Part shown: piece by piece, positions 54,735 to 63,562 of the stretch | How the letters are laid out: each line of letters begins with the position of its first letter | Position numbering within the stretch: the stretch's first letter is position 1 | Made by a program: the position numbers and the translations under genes | From: Fen-1362 sp964597035 | GTDB taxonomy: Bacteria > Planctomycetota > Phycisphaerae > Sedimentisphaerales > Anaerobacaceae | Assembly (NCBI GenBank): GCA_964597035.1 | Contig: CAZQWM010000002.1 | Location: forward strand, 62,001 to 126,000 | Direction of reading: 5' to 3' | Length of the DNA stretch: 64,000 nt | The notes under the pieces: model-generated | Seen by the model: only the letters and a program-made list of their open reading frames with translations | What the model was told of the DNA's origin: nothing | Databases searched by the model: none

Positions 54735-57700
54735 CTATTTTTTTATGCCCAGAATTTGCTGCACGCCTCTAACCGGTATCAACAGCCAGTTGGGCCTGTT
54801 GTTAAATTCATAACCAATCTCATAAATGGCTTTTTCCAGCAGGAGAGCTTCGAGCAGAGTTTTGAAGTCCTGCTTGTTTTTTGGAACGAACCCGGCGTCG
54901 CCGACTGCGGCCAGGTAGGAATTAAGAAACACTCCGCTTACGTAATGATACCATAAATCGGCCCAGTTTCGCCGTTGCTGCGGGTCGGCCGCCTGGGTCG
55001 CGGGCTGTAAAATAATCACGCCGTGTGCCGCATAATGAAAAGATCGCATCATACCCGCCACGTCTCGAAGTGCCGAGCGTTTGAGCCGTCGTTCTCCCAG
55101 AGGCCGGGCCGGCTCGCCTTCGAAATCGATGATAACAAAGTCTTTACCAGTATAGAGGACCTGACCAAGATGATAATCGCCGTGAATGCGAATCTTCATA
55201 GCGGATATCTTGCGGCTCGTGATGTCCCTTAAACGCCTGAGGATTTCCTGTTTGGCGTCGAGTACCATTTGCACTTCTTTAGAGGTATCACTGCTCAGAC
55301 TGCCCATATTTCTTTCGAGGTCGGCGAAGACCTTAAGCATCAGCGCCCGCATAGACTGAAACACTGATTTTTGATACAGCACGGAAAATGGCTCCGGCTC
55401 CATATCCCGGTCATGCGATAAAGAAGCCAGGGCAAGGTGAAGCTCCGCGGTGCGCCTGCCCAGAAGGGAAACCCTGTCGATGTAAATGGGGTCAATCAAC
55501 TCCATCAGCGGCTGAGGAATCTCTCCGGTGTCGATTTCCTGGTTGTCCCCGGGTGCCTGCAGGTCCTTTAGCTGTTTAGCTTTGGTGGCCGCGTGAGTTA
55601 GATATCGACTTGCAGAATCCAGAGTATATGTCCATGCGTCGGTCTCGTTGGGCACGTATTCCAGAAGCAGCGAGATGGCCAGCGAGTCCGAATTTTCCCT
55701 GTGCCACTCCAGCGAGCCGACGTAAGCAGGGAAATTGGCAAAGCCGGTATGCTCGGTCAGGCACCTGGATATTTCCGCATCGGGATTAACGCCTCTTTCC
55801 AGTCGGCGATAAAGTTTCAAAAAGAATATGTCTTCATACAATATTGATGTGTTGCTCTGCTCGCCTTTGAGAACCTTCGATTCCAGGGGCAGTTTTCTGT
55901 CGGTCAAAAGATCCCGAAACTTTCTGCTTCGGTTGCACACAAGACGGCTTTGCCCGCTCTTTATGGTCTGTTTACTGGCGAGCATATTTAGCAGGGCGTC
56001 CCGCAGGCTCACCCCGTAAACCGCATCGTAAATTATTCCCTCACCTTCCTTTAACTGAAGCTCGCAGATTACGCCCTGTGGGTATTTACTTGAAATCTCC
56101 ACGGCGTCGGTCTGTCTGCTGAATGAGACCGGCAGCAAATATAACTCCTTGGGAGAGCCGGTATACGTCATCTGGACAAGCAAAAGATACGATGTTCCTT
56201 TGTCGCTTGCCACAGTAATGCTGTCGATTATGTTGACCGCCCGGATGGGTTTGCCTTTGCCCCCGAACCAGCGGCATTTTTTAAGATAACCTGGCAAAAG
56301 CCCGGCAAACTGAGGCCAGAAATCGGTCTTAGTTATGTTCTCCCAGGTTGTATCGAGCTTCAACCGCGGAATTTTTTCGGTTAGCGCCACGTTTGGCTGC
56401 TCCTGTTCTCGTAATGCGAACCAGTAAGTGTTATGAGGCCCCAGCGTAAGAACATAGGGCTGATCGGTAATCGTCGGGAATTTGTTTCCGCCGTACAGCT
56501 CCTCCGGCACAAGATTGACCTGTTTGGCCACGTTAAGCCGCACAACCTGACAGAAACGGGACAGATTCGCCACAACGAGAATGCTTTCTTTCCCATATTT
56601 TCTGATAAAGCTCAGTACTCGCGGATTGTCTGAGGCCAGGAATTGCATGCTGCCTCTTCCAAACGATTTAAAACGGTTCCGAATGGCGATTAAACGCCGC
56701 ATAAACCAAAGCAGTGATGAAGGATTATTTACCTGGTTTTCTACGTTTATCGCCGTGTAGTGATACTGCGGGTCAATAACCACGGGCAGATACAACTGCT
56801 GAGGATTGGATTTGGAAAAACCGGCGCTGCGGTCGGAGCTCCACTGCATTGGAGTTCGCACGCCGTTTCGGTCGCCCAAATAATAATTATCTCCCATACC
56901 AATCTCATCACCATAGTAAAGCACGGGGGTTCCGGGAAGAGAAAACAGCAGAAAATTCAGCAGTTCCACCTTTCGGCGGTTATTATCCAGAAGAGGCGCA
57001 AGACGGCGTCTTATGCCGAGATTTATACGGGCTTTCGGGTCCTGGGCATAGGCCTGATACATATAATCTCGCTCTTCGTCGGTGACCATTTCAAGCGTCA
57101 ATTCGTCGTGATTTCGCAAAAACATCGACCACTGACAGTTTTCAGGAATGTCCATACTCTGCTCAATCATATCGACTATGGGAAAGCGGTCTTCCATTTG
57201 CAGGGCCATAAACAGCCGCGGCATCACCGGGAAATGAAAGGCCATGTGGCACTCATCGCCTCGGCCAAAATACTCAGCCGCATCCTCCGGCCACTGGTTC
57301 GCCTCGGCAAGGAGCATCCTGTCTTTGTATTTATTGTCAACGTGTGCTCGCAGCTCTTTCAAAAAAGCGTGCGTTTCCGGAAGGTTTTCGCAGTTGGTCT
57401 CTTCTCTTTCGAAGAGGTAAGGAACCGCGTCAAGCCGTAGGCCATCCACCCCCATCCCGAACCAGAAGTCAAGGACTCGAAATATCTGCCTGCGCACCTG
57501 AGGACTGTCGAAATTCAAGTCGGGTTGGTGCCTGTAAAATCTGTGCCAGTAATACGCCTTTGCTACCGGGTCCCACGCCCAGTTTGATTGCTCAAAATCC
57601 TTAAAGATAATCCTTGCTTCTTTGTATTTGTCCGGGTTATCGCTCCACACATAATAATCGCGCCAGACCGAGCCGGCCTTTGCCATGCGGGACCGTTGAA

Positions 57701-58055
57701 ACCATTTGTGCTTGTCGGAGGTATGATTAATCACCAGCTCGGTAATAACCCTGATACCTCGTTTATGGGCCTCCCGTAGAAACTGCTGAAAGTCTCGAAG
57801 ATTCCCATACTCCGTGTTGATGCTGTAATAATCTGCAATATCGTAACCGTCGTCTTTGAGCGGCGAGGGGTAAAAAGGCAAAAGCCATATCGCCGTTATT
57901 CCGAGACCGTGTAAATAGTCCAGCTTTTTAATGAGTCCCTGAAAGTCGCCGATGCCGTCATTGTTGTCGTCGCAGAAGGACTTTACGGGCAGTTCGTATA
58001 TTATGGCGTCCTTATACCAGAGGGGATTGCCGGCCTGTGTACCTTTTTCAGACAA
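54735..58055 (-). CDS. treS: Trehalose synthase-maltokinase fusion
   Basis: The 1106-residue product is a fusion. About residues 1-550 are TreS (GH13_16), with GLGITAIWLLPFYPSPLKDDG, nucleophile Asp in GVDGLRLDAVPYLF, acid/base Glu in LLAEANQWPED, and LRNHDELTLEMV. About 590-1106 form a maltokinase (Pep2/Mak) domain ending in the kinase-like RIHGDYHLGQVLY and VIIDFEGEPARPLGERRLKRS. TreS interconverts trehalose and maltose, and the kinase turns maltose into maltose-1-phosphate for GlgE, which is encoded 15 bp upstream. The fusion is known in other bacteria and ensures maltose is trapped as phosphate. Confidence 0.96.
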   Translation of the reverse strand: MSEKGTQAGNPLWYKDAIIYELPVKSFCDDNNDGIGDFQGLIKKLDYLHGLGITAIWLLPFYPSPLKDDGYDIADYYSINTEYGNLRDFQQFLREAHKRGIRVITELVINHTSDKHKWFQRSRMAKAGSVWRDYYVWSDNPDKYKEARIIFKDFEQSNWAWDPVAKAYYWHRFYRHQPDLNFDSPQVRRQIFRVLDFWFGMGVDGLRLDAVPYLFEREETNCENLPETHAFLKELRAHVDNKYKDRMLLAEANQWPEDAAEYFGRGDECHMAFHFPVMPRLFMALQMEDRFPIVDMIEQSMDIPENCQWSMFLRNHDELTLEMVTDEERDYMYQAYAQDPKARINLGIRRRLAPLLDNNRRKVELLNFLLFSLPGTPVLYYGDEIGMGDNYYLGDRNGVRTPMQWSSDRSAGFSKSNPQQLYLPVVIDPQYHYTAINVENQVNNPSSLLWFMRRLIAIRNRFKSFGRGSMQFLASDNPRVLSFIRKYGKESILVVANLSRFCQVVRLNVAKQVNLVPEELYGGNKFPTITDQPYVLTLGPHNTYWFALREQEQPNVALTEKIPRLKLDTTWENITKTDFWPQFAGLLPGYLKKCRWFGGKGKPIRAVNIIDSITVASDKGTSYLLLVQMTYTGSPKELYLLPVSFSRQTDAVEISSKYPQGVICELQLKEGEGIIYDAVYGVSLRDALLNMLASKQTIKSGQSRLVCNRSRKFRDLLTDRKLPLESKVLKGEQSNTSILYEDIFFLKLYRRLERGVNPDAEISRCLTEHTGFANFPAYVGSLEWHRENSDSLAISLLLEYVPNETDAWTYTLDSASRYLTHAATKAKQLKDLQAPGDNQEIDTGEIPQPLMELIDPIYIDRVSLLGRRTAELHLALASLSHDRDMEPEPFSVLYQKSVFQSMRALMLKVFADLERNMGSLSSDTSKEVQMVLDAKQEILRRLRDITSRKISAMKIRIHGDYHLGQVLYTGKDFVIIDFEGEPARPLGERRLKRSALRDVAGMMRSFHYAAHGVIILQPATQAADPQQRRNWADLWYHYVSGVFLNSYLAAVGDAGFVPKNKQDFKTLLEALLLEKAIYEIGYEFNNRPNWLLIPVRGVQQILGIKK

Positions 58056-58070
58056 TGCAGTAATCTCCGA

Positions 58071-60122
58071 TTACATAAAGTAGTCGAAATCCGTCTCCCG
58101 CCTCATGCGCCTGTGAACACGAAGTATATGCGCCGGCATCACGCGCGGGTCGAGCTCGAGGAAATTTCTATTACCCTGCCAGATGTACTTGTCATTGCTT
58201 AGCAAGTCGTGGAGAAGATAGGGCTGACCGGGGTCTATTCCCAATTCCTCCAAAGGCAAAACGAGCCAGCCAGATTGCTTGTGGTATGGGTCAAGGTTGA
58301 CCACCATAATAGTGATATTTGACAAATCCTCATTTGCTTTTCCATACGAAATCATCATTTCGTTATCTATCTGGTAAAATTTCAGCCCGCGGTTGCTCTG
58401 CAAAGATGGATTTTCCCGACGGCATTCGTTTACTCGCTCAATCACAGCCCTGATATTGCCCGGTTGTTGACGGTCCCAATTTTTAATCTCATATTTCTCA
58501 GAATTCAGGTACTCTTCCTTGCCCTCAATTGCATCACTTATACAAAGTTCAAAAGCGGGCCCATAAATACCATAGTTCGAAGAAAGTGTTGCCGCCAAAA
58601 CAACTCGAATTATAAAAGCAGCCCTACCGCCGTATTGTAGATATTCCGGCAATATGTCCGGTGTGTTCGGCCAGAAATTGGGCCGCAGATATTCGGATAC
58701 CTCTGTTTTGGTTAATTCTGTCAGGTACTGTTCCAGTTCGAATTTCGTATTGCGCCAGGTAAAGTATGTATAGGACTGGTCGAAACCAAGCTTCGCCAGT
58801 CGCTGCATAAGCTTGGGTCTTGTAAAAGCTTCCGCCAGAAAAATAGCCTCCGGATAATCCTTCTTAATCTCGGCAATCAGCCACTGCCAGAAGGCAAAGG
58901 GCTTGGTGTGAGGGTTGTCCATCCTGAAAATCCGCACCCCTTGCTTTATCCAGAAAACAACCACGCTTTTCAACTCTTCCCACAATTGCTTCCAGTTGTC
59001 CGACTCGAAATTCAAAGGCAGGATGTCTTCGTATTTTTTAGGCGGATTTTCGGCATACTGTATTGTCTTGTCCGGACGCCAGCTAAACCATTCGGGATGC
59101 TCTTTGACGTATGGATGGTCCGGGGAGCATTGAAATGCCAGGTCTAGCGCCACTTCAATATCAAGTTCTTTGGCTTGCTTAACCAGCTTGCGGAAATCGT
59201 CTATGCTGCCTAATTCAGGATTAACGTCCTTGTGGCTGCCCTCGGCTGAACCAATCGCCCACGGACTGCCGGGGTCTTGCGGCTCACAAGCCACGGAATT
59301 ATTCCTGCCTTTTCTGTTTGTTGTGCCTACGGGGTGAATCGGAGGTAAATACAAAACGTCGAAACCCAGCTTTTTAATATCCGGCAGTAAACGTCCGCAG
59401 TCGGCAAAGGTTCCGTGCCCGTGCTGCCCACAGGAACGGGGAAACAGCTCATACCATGAACTGAACAGGGCCTTGGGCCAGCTTACATTGACGGCCAGTT
59501 CAATTGGATACTCGGCAGCCCTCGATTTGTCGGGACATTTATCCGCCAGAGCAACCGTTTCTTCGCTTAAAGCGGCTTCTATCGCCTCTTTAATTCGGCT
59601 TTTCTGTTTGAGCTTCTGGGCAAGACGTTGCAAATCGGAGGTATCTGAGCCGTCTGCACGTTTGCTTGCCTGCTCAAGCAGCTCTGCTCCTATCATCAGG
59701 TCAACTTCTACTTTTTGTCCTGCTGCTACTTTCTTTTTCAGATTGTCCCGCCAGGTCCCAAAATGGTCCAGCCACGCCCGAACGGTGTAATAGTGCGTTT
59801 TTAGTTCGGTAATTTCAAAATTGGACTTCCATTCGTCGTTAATTGTGCAGACCATTTTCGAGGCCTTAAAGTCCCGTTGGCCTTCGGTCCTGTATAAAAG
59901 CTCGGCCCGTATCTTGTCGTGTCCGTCCGAGAAAATGTGAGCAGTAACAGATACCTTTTCCCCCACAACCCTTTTTATTGGTAAATGCCCGCCCTCGACC
60001 TGCGGCCCGACGTATTCCACTACAACACGTCTTTGTCCTGTCTCAGCGAATGAAGCAGATATGTGTTTAGCGTTTTCTGTAGAGCGTTGTAGATTCGGCC
60101 GTTTCTTTTTGCTTTTGCTCAT
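58071..60122 (-). CDS. glgE: Alpha-1,4-glucan:maltose-1-phosphate maltosyltransferase
   Basis: The ATG at 60122 (MSKSKKKRPNLQ) is preferred; the frame can also be opened at a TTG at 60176, adding 18 residues. The product has an N-terminal beta-sandwich (VVVEYVGPQVEGGHLPIKR). The GH13_3 barrel has VLYLPPIHPVGTTNRKGRNN, nucleophile Asp in VRIFRMDNPHTKPF and acid/base Glu in AIFLAEAFTRPKLM, as in characterised GlgE. It extends alpha-1,4-glucan with maltose units from maltose-1-phosphate. It is first in the glgE-treS-glgB-treZ-treY operon; no convincing promoter was seen upstream. Confidence 0.95.
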   Translation of the reverse strand: MSKSKKKRPNLQRSTENAKHISASFAETGQRRVVVEYVGPQVEGGHLPIKRVVGEKVSVTAHIFSDGHDKIRAELLYRTEGQRDFKASKMVCTINDEWKSNFEITELKTHYYTVRAWLDHFGTWRDNLKKKVAAGQKVEVDLMIGAELLEQASKRADGSDTSDLQRLAQKLKQKSRIKEAIEAALSEETVALADKCPDKSRAAEYPIELAVNVSWPKALFSSWYELFPRSCGQHGHGTFADCGRLLPDIKKLGFDVLYLPPIHPVGTTNRKGRNNSVACEPQDPGSPWAIGSAEGSHKDVNPELGSIDDFRKLVKQAKELDIEVALDLAFQCSPDHPYVKEHPEWFSWRPDKTIQYAENPPKKYEDILPLNFESDNWKQLWEELKSVVVFWIKQGVRIFRMDNPHTKPFAFWQWLIAEIKKDYPEAIFLAEAFTRPKLMQRLAKLGFDQSYTYFTWRNTKFELEQYLTELTKTEVSEYLRPNFWPNTPDILPEYLQYGGRAAFIIRVVLAATLSSNYGIYGPAFELCISDAIEGKEEYLNSEKYEIKNWDRQQPGNIRAVIERVNECRRENPSLQSNRGLKFYQIDNEMMISYGKANEDLSNITIMVVNLDPYHKQSGWLVLPLEELGIDPGQPYLLHDLLSNDKYIWQGNRNFLELDPRVMPAHILRVHRRMRRETDFDYFM

Positions 60123-60302
60123 TTTGATGCTTTCACTAAACGAAACACCAGTCTCATTCTTCCCTTCATGAAACAATCCCCAGCGTATGTCATATTACGG
60201 CCTGTGCCAGAAAACCCGGCAGGTCGTTACCAAAACCGTAATGGTTACAAAACAAGGTTAACATTATCTGCGATTTTTGACAAGTATTTTCCTGCCTCGT
60301 AC

Positions 60303-60518
60303 TCATACTACAAAGAACACAAGCGATTTTAGGCCTTGATGATTGCTGGCAAATGTATCGCAGCCGGAATACGCAATTAGGTTGCCGCTTGAATTGCTGT
60401 GATGCCGGACTGAACCCTGGCCATCGTAGAGCAAATATTTAATGTAGCCCACGTTATCCGCTTCGCCGACTACGTCATCGCCGATGATACAACTCGTGAT
60501 TTGTGACTGATGGTTCAC
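60303..60518 (-). pseudogene. RHS-repeat protein remnant
   Basis: A 71-residue open frame contains NVGYIKYLLYDGQGSVRH and NSSGNLIAYSGCDTFAS, which resemble the YLYDGLGSVRxLTDxxGxVxxxYxYDAFG signature of RHS/YD-repeat proteins just before their variable C-terminal toxin. Nothing of the long RHS shell is left upstream, and the frame ends shortly after the motif. It is taken to be a relic, not a functional gene. Confidence 0.55.
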
Positions 60519-61312
60519 ATCTTATGTCTTTACAAAGGCATGAGAATAGCCCGACCATCCGTGTTTCAAAGAGCCAATTTTGTTTCCAACAGTTACATCG
60601 TATTTATTTTCACTCTTGTCTCATAGGTCCTTTCCGCAGGAGAAGAATGTTTAGTATTTTCCCGTTATGGTCAATTAGTCGCATTTCTCCATTTGCCGCG
60701 ATTATGTCCTCATATATTGAGCAGGAAAGAAAAATATATCAAGGTTTTACAGGAAACTCAGCAGATATACTCGCTTCAATCGTGTCGCCTTCAACCTGCG
60801 GGACAGCTTCTGATGCTAAAGAAATAACATGGGCATTTTTCTGCGTCGGCTGGAATTTTTTAGACCTCGCACTTTTTTTACAGATATTGCCGCGCATTAG
60901 CCGATAACAGAAATAAGCCCTCACGCCTTTGGGCAGGATGCCCAAGGGTAAAATAGGGTAAAGGAGTTCCCGCTGCTGGCGCGATTGCCAGCACTTGATC
61001 TCGAAATTGGAAAGTTGAGGAATTCTCTGTGTTCTCTTAGTTCGACAGGCTCACCATCCTGAGCAACGGCGAAGGAGTGGCCTCTGTGGCAAATAATTTT
61101 AGCCCAAAGCTGAAAATTAAATAAATGCCATAAAAGCTGTCGAGACGACTTGTCACTGTTGATTATATCCCGAAAGGTTGTTTAGAACGCTCAAATAAGA
61201 ATGGTTGTAAAAATTTATTATCCCGCTCTTTATCAACGATATGCAAAAAAACTCACTACATATATCCCTTAAAAGATGCAAAGTCGAGGCTAATAGCGGG
61301 CTAGTCTGGATG
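60519..61312. other. Gene-poor stretch
   Basis: No gene is supported. Open frames of up to 134 codons exist on both strands but overlap each other, have no ribosome-binding site and resemble no family. A short palindromic repeat lies near 61038-61078. Confidence 0.4.
61038..61078. repeat. Dispersed palindromic repeat (TTCGAC-NN-GCTCA type)
   Basis: The sequence starts AGTTCGACAGGCTCACCATC, continues with CTGAGC and ends GCGAAGG. It has the form of short dispersed palindromic repeats found in many environmental genomes. Its first arm resembles the core of the element inside gltB (15798 onward). Confidence 0.5.
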
Positions 61313-61355
61313 CAAAAAGAAAGAGATAACTGCCTTTGGTCAGAAAGTTATCTCT
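61313..61355 (-). terminator. Intrinsic terminator of the initiator tRNA gene
   Basis: A perfect 9-bp stem (AGAGATAAC 61322-61330, GTTATCTCT 61347-61355) is followed on the minus strand by TTCTTTTTGC. It begins 9 bp after the tRNA 3' end. Confidence 0.85.
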
Positions 61356-61364
61356 GTAAGTCAC

Positions 61365-61438
61365 TAGCGGGGGGAGGATTCGAACCTCCGACCTCCGGGT
61401 TATGGGCCCGACGAGCTACCAGACTGCTCTACCCCGCG
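61365..61438 (-). tRNA. tRNA-fMet (CAT), initiator
   Basis: The 74-nt cloverleaf, without encoded CCA, has acceptor CGCGGGG/CCCCGC, D-arm GAGC-AGTCTGGTA-GCTC, anticodon stem TCGGG/CCCGG with loop CCCATAA (anticodon CAT), and T-arm GGAGG-TTCGAAT-CCTCC. Three consecutive G-C pairs next to the anticodon loop and an unpaired first acceptor position (C1 against U72) are marks of an initiator tRNA. In E. coli the mismatch is C1-A72. A terminator follows. Confidence 0.93.
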
Positions 61439-61499
61439 GTCAAATACTCAACAACAAGAACTTACCACGAAATGCTGTTCCTCTCAAGAACAAATAGTA

Positions 61500-61916
61500 T
61501 TAAAGATTCTTTTTAATCTTCTCAGCAAGCTGCTCCGCCCGTCCCGGCTGATATTTATACGACGGCCACTGAGTAAAGACCCCGTCACCTGCCTTGCGCG
61601 GCACTATGTGAAAATGCATATGGTCAACAATCTGCCCGGCAGCTCTTCCATTGTTGCACAGGACATTGTAGCCATCCGCATCAGTCGCGGAGGCAACAGC
61701 GCCAGCAAGCTTTGCCAGCCGCGAGCAGATTTGGCCGAGAAGCTCCGCCGAACAATCATGCACTTTCTCAATATGTCGCCTCGGCACCACAAGTGTATGC
61801 CCATCGCTTACAGGCCCGATATCGAGAAAAGCAAAGACAACGTCATCCTCGTAAATCTTCGTAGCGGGTATCTCGCCTGTGGCTATCTTGCAGAAAATAC
61901 AATCCTGAACACTCAT
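61500..61916 (-). CDS. HIT-family nucleotide hydrolase/phosphoramidase (HinT-like)
   Basis: The 138-residue product has the HinT-like start DCIFCKIATGEIPATKIYEDD, VPRRHIEKV, and the catalytic His triad HMHFHIVPR near residue 110. HIT proteins of this branch hydrolyse purine nucleoside phosphoramidates. The first two Cys of the family zinc site (CIFC) are present. It lies 30 bp after rplQ on the same strand, a position without a known functional link. Confidence 0.92.
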   Translation of the reverse strand: MSVQDCIFCKIATGEIPATKIYEDDVVFAFLDIGPVSDGHTLVVPRRHIEKVHDCSAELLGQICSRLAKLAGAVASATDADGYNVLCNNGRAAGQIVDHMHFHIVPRKAGDGVFTQWPSYKYQPGRAEQLAEKIKKNL

Positions 61917-61946
61917 TCGCCGGTTCCCTCAGCGAGTGGATTATTG

Positions 61947-62432
61947 CTATGTGCCGGCGGCACTTTTGGCCGGCTCTTTAGACTTCTTACGCGCGCCTTT
62001 ACTGCCAGTCTTCGTTTTTTTCTCCAGGTTCTCCGCACCAACCAGTTGCAGCAAAACCACCTCACCATTATCACCCTGTCGTCTCTTGGCCAGGTGAATA
62101 ATGCGGGTATAACCGCCGGGCCTGTCAAGATAGCGTGGGCCAAGCTCGCTGAACATTTTGCCGATTATTGTGCCTTCTCTTACCGGGCCATCTTCCTGCT
62201 CTTTGATTATGTCTCGGTCACCCAGCAACGCTATCGCCTGCCGTCTTGCCGCCAACGTGCCCTTCTTTGCCAGCGTAATCAGCTTTTCTGCAAAACTCTT
62301 TACTTCCTTGGCTTTGCGGATAGTCGTTGAAATCGTTTCATGCTCGAACAGCGATACCGTCATATTTCGACGCATAGCCAGACGATGCTCGCTTGTTCTA
62401 CTTAACTGTCTGCCTGCAACTCTGTGACGCAT
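61947..62432 (-). CDS. rplQ: 50S ribosomal protein L17
   Basis: The start is ATG 62432 (MRHRVAGRQLSRTSEHRLAM), the invariant L17 N-terminus; an in-frame extension upstream is not expected in the family. The 161-residue-range product has ITLAKKGTLAARRQAIALLGD, FSELGPRYLDRPGGYTRI and a long basic, Lys-rich C-terminal tail of about 35 residues, which is common outside gamma-proteobacteria. It is the third gene of the rpsD-rpoA-rplQ cluster and follows rpoA by 56 bp. Confidence 0.97.
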   Translation of the reverse strand: MRHRVAGRQLSRTSEHRLAMRRNMTVSLFEHETISTTIRKAKEVKSFAEKLITLAKKGTLAARRQAIALLGDRDIIKEQEDGPVREGTIIGKMFSELGPRYLDRPGGYTRIIHLAKRRQGDNGEVVLLQLVGAENLEKKTKTGSKGARKKSKEPAKSAAGT

Positions 62433-62488
62433 AAACCAGAATTCCCCTTTTTTACCCTGCCGCAAATGCTCAGGGTAAATTACAAAAA

Positions 62489-63487
62489 TCAATTTATTCC
62501 AGTCATACCCAGCGATAAGCCGAGGTCTTCAAGTTTCCTTTTGACTTCGCGCAAGCTCGTCTTGCCGAAGCTGCGAACCTCCAGCAATTCGGCATCGGTC
62601 ATCTTGACAAGCTGCCTGACCATCTCAATTTTTATTGATTCAAGACAGTTGCTCGCCCGAACTGAAAGCTCAAGCTCCTGGATAGGTTTATTGAGTATGG
62701 CCTGCATTTCCTCATCGATCTCAGGCCGGGACTCTTCAATCGGTTCCTCGCCCGCTACCGTTTCCGTTCCTATCTCGCTGTACTGCACAAAGGGATTGAT
62801 ATGCTTTCTCAAAATCTTCGCCGCTTCAACCAGAGCCATATCCGGTGTAACGGTGCCATTGGTCCATATTTCAAGTATCAGCCGGTCGTAATCGGTTTTC
62901 TGTCCGACACGGGTATCCTCAGTTGCATAGCGTACTCTCGTGACGGGTGAATAGACCGAATCGAGCACTATTTTGCCTATTTCCTGCTCGTATCTGTCAG
63001 CATCAGCCATTCGTTCCGTGGCCGGGAGGTAGCCCCGACCGTTTTCAACCACCATTTCCATTTCAAAGTTCACACCTTTGGTCAAAGTTGCTATTACTTT
63101 GTCTTTGTCGACTATCTCTATCGTAGGGTCGGCGACAATATCAGCCGCTGTTACCGGCCCCGCCTTGTTGGCGGTAACCTTCATCACTTTGGGGCCGGGG
63201 CTCTGAAGCCGGACCGTCAAACTCTTAACGTTGAGCACTATATCGGTCACGTCTTCCATCACACCATCTATCGAGGTAAACTCATGGTTGACTCCCGTTA
63301 TCTTGATGGACGTTACTGCACTACCCTCAAGCGAGCTGAGCAAAACTCGACGTAAGCTGTTGCCGACGGTCGTCCCAAAACCACGCTCGAATGGCTCGAT
63401 ATAGAATTTCCCGTATCTGTCGGTCGCTACTTTCCTGTCGCGTTCGACACGCGTCGGCAACTCCAGACCACGCCATGTAATTCGCAT
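62489..63487 (-). CDS. rpoA: RNA polymerase subunit alpha
   Basis: The start is ATG 63487 (MRITWRGLELPTRV), 6 nt after a GAGGAG site; the open frame extends 20 codons further but without such a site. The 332-residue product has the N-terminal dimerisation domain (FIEPFERGFGTTVGNSLRRVLLSSL-type segment near residues 30-54, quoted loosely), VNHEFTSIDGV, the linker, and the C-terminal domain with ELSVRASNCLESI and LLEVRSFGKTSLREVKRKL. It assembles the polymerase core and contacts UP elements and activators. Confidence 0.98.
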   Translation of the reverse strand: MRITWRGLELPTRVERDRKVATDRYGKFYIEPFERGFGTTVGNSLRRVLLSSLEGSAVTSIKITGVNHEFTSIDGVMEDVTDIVLNVKSLTVRLQSPGPKVMKVTANKAGPVTAADIVADPTIEIVDKDKVIATLTKGVNFEMEMVVENGRGYLPATERMADADRYEQEIGKIVLDSVYSPVTRVRYATEDTRVGQKTDYDRLILEIWTNGTVTPDMALVEAAKILRKHINPFVQYSEIGTETVAGEEPIEESRPEIDEEMQAILNKPIQELELSVRASNCLESIKIEMVRQLVKMTDAELLEVRSFGKTSLREVKRKLEDLGLSLGMTGIN

Positions 63488-63562
63488 ACCAAACTCCTCA
63501 GACCTATTACCACCAGTCAGTTTCCACCGATAACCAAACCACAGCAAAACAAAACGGTTAAG

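Noticed and set aside
60503..60945. Overlapping open frames of 134 (plus) and 68 (minus) codons
   Set aside because: Neither has family motifs, hydrophobic pattern or a ribosome-binding site; each is the shadow of the other.
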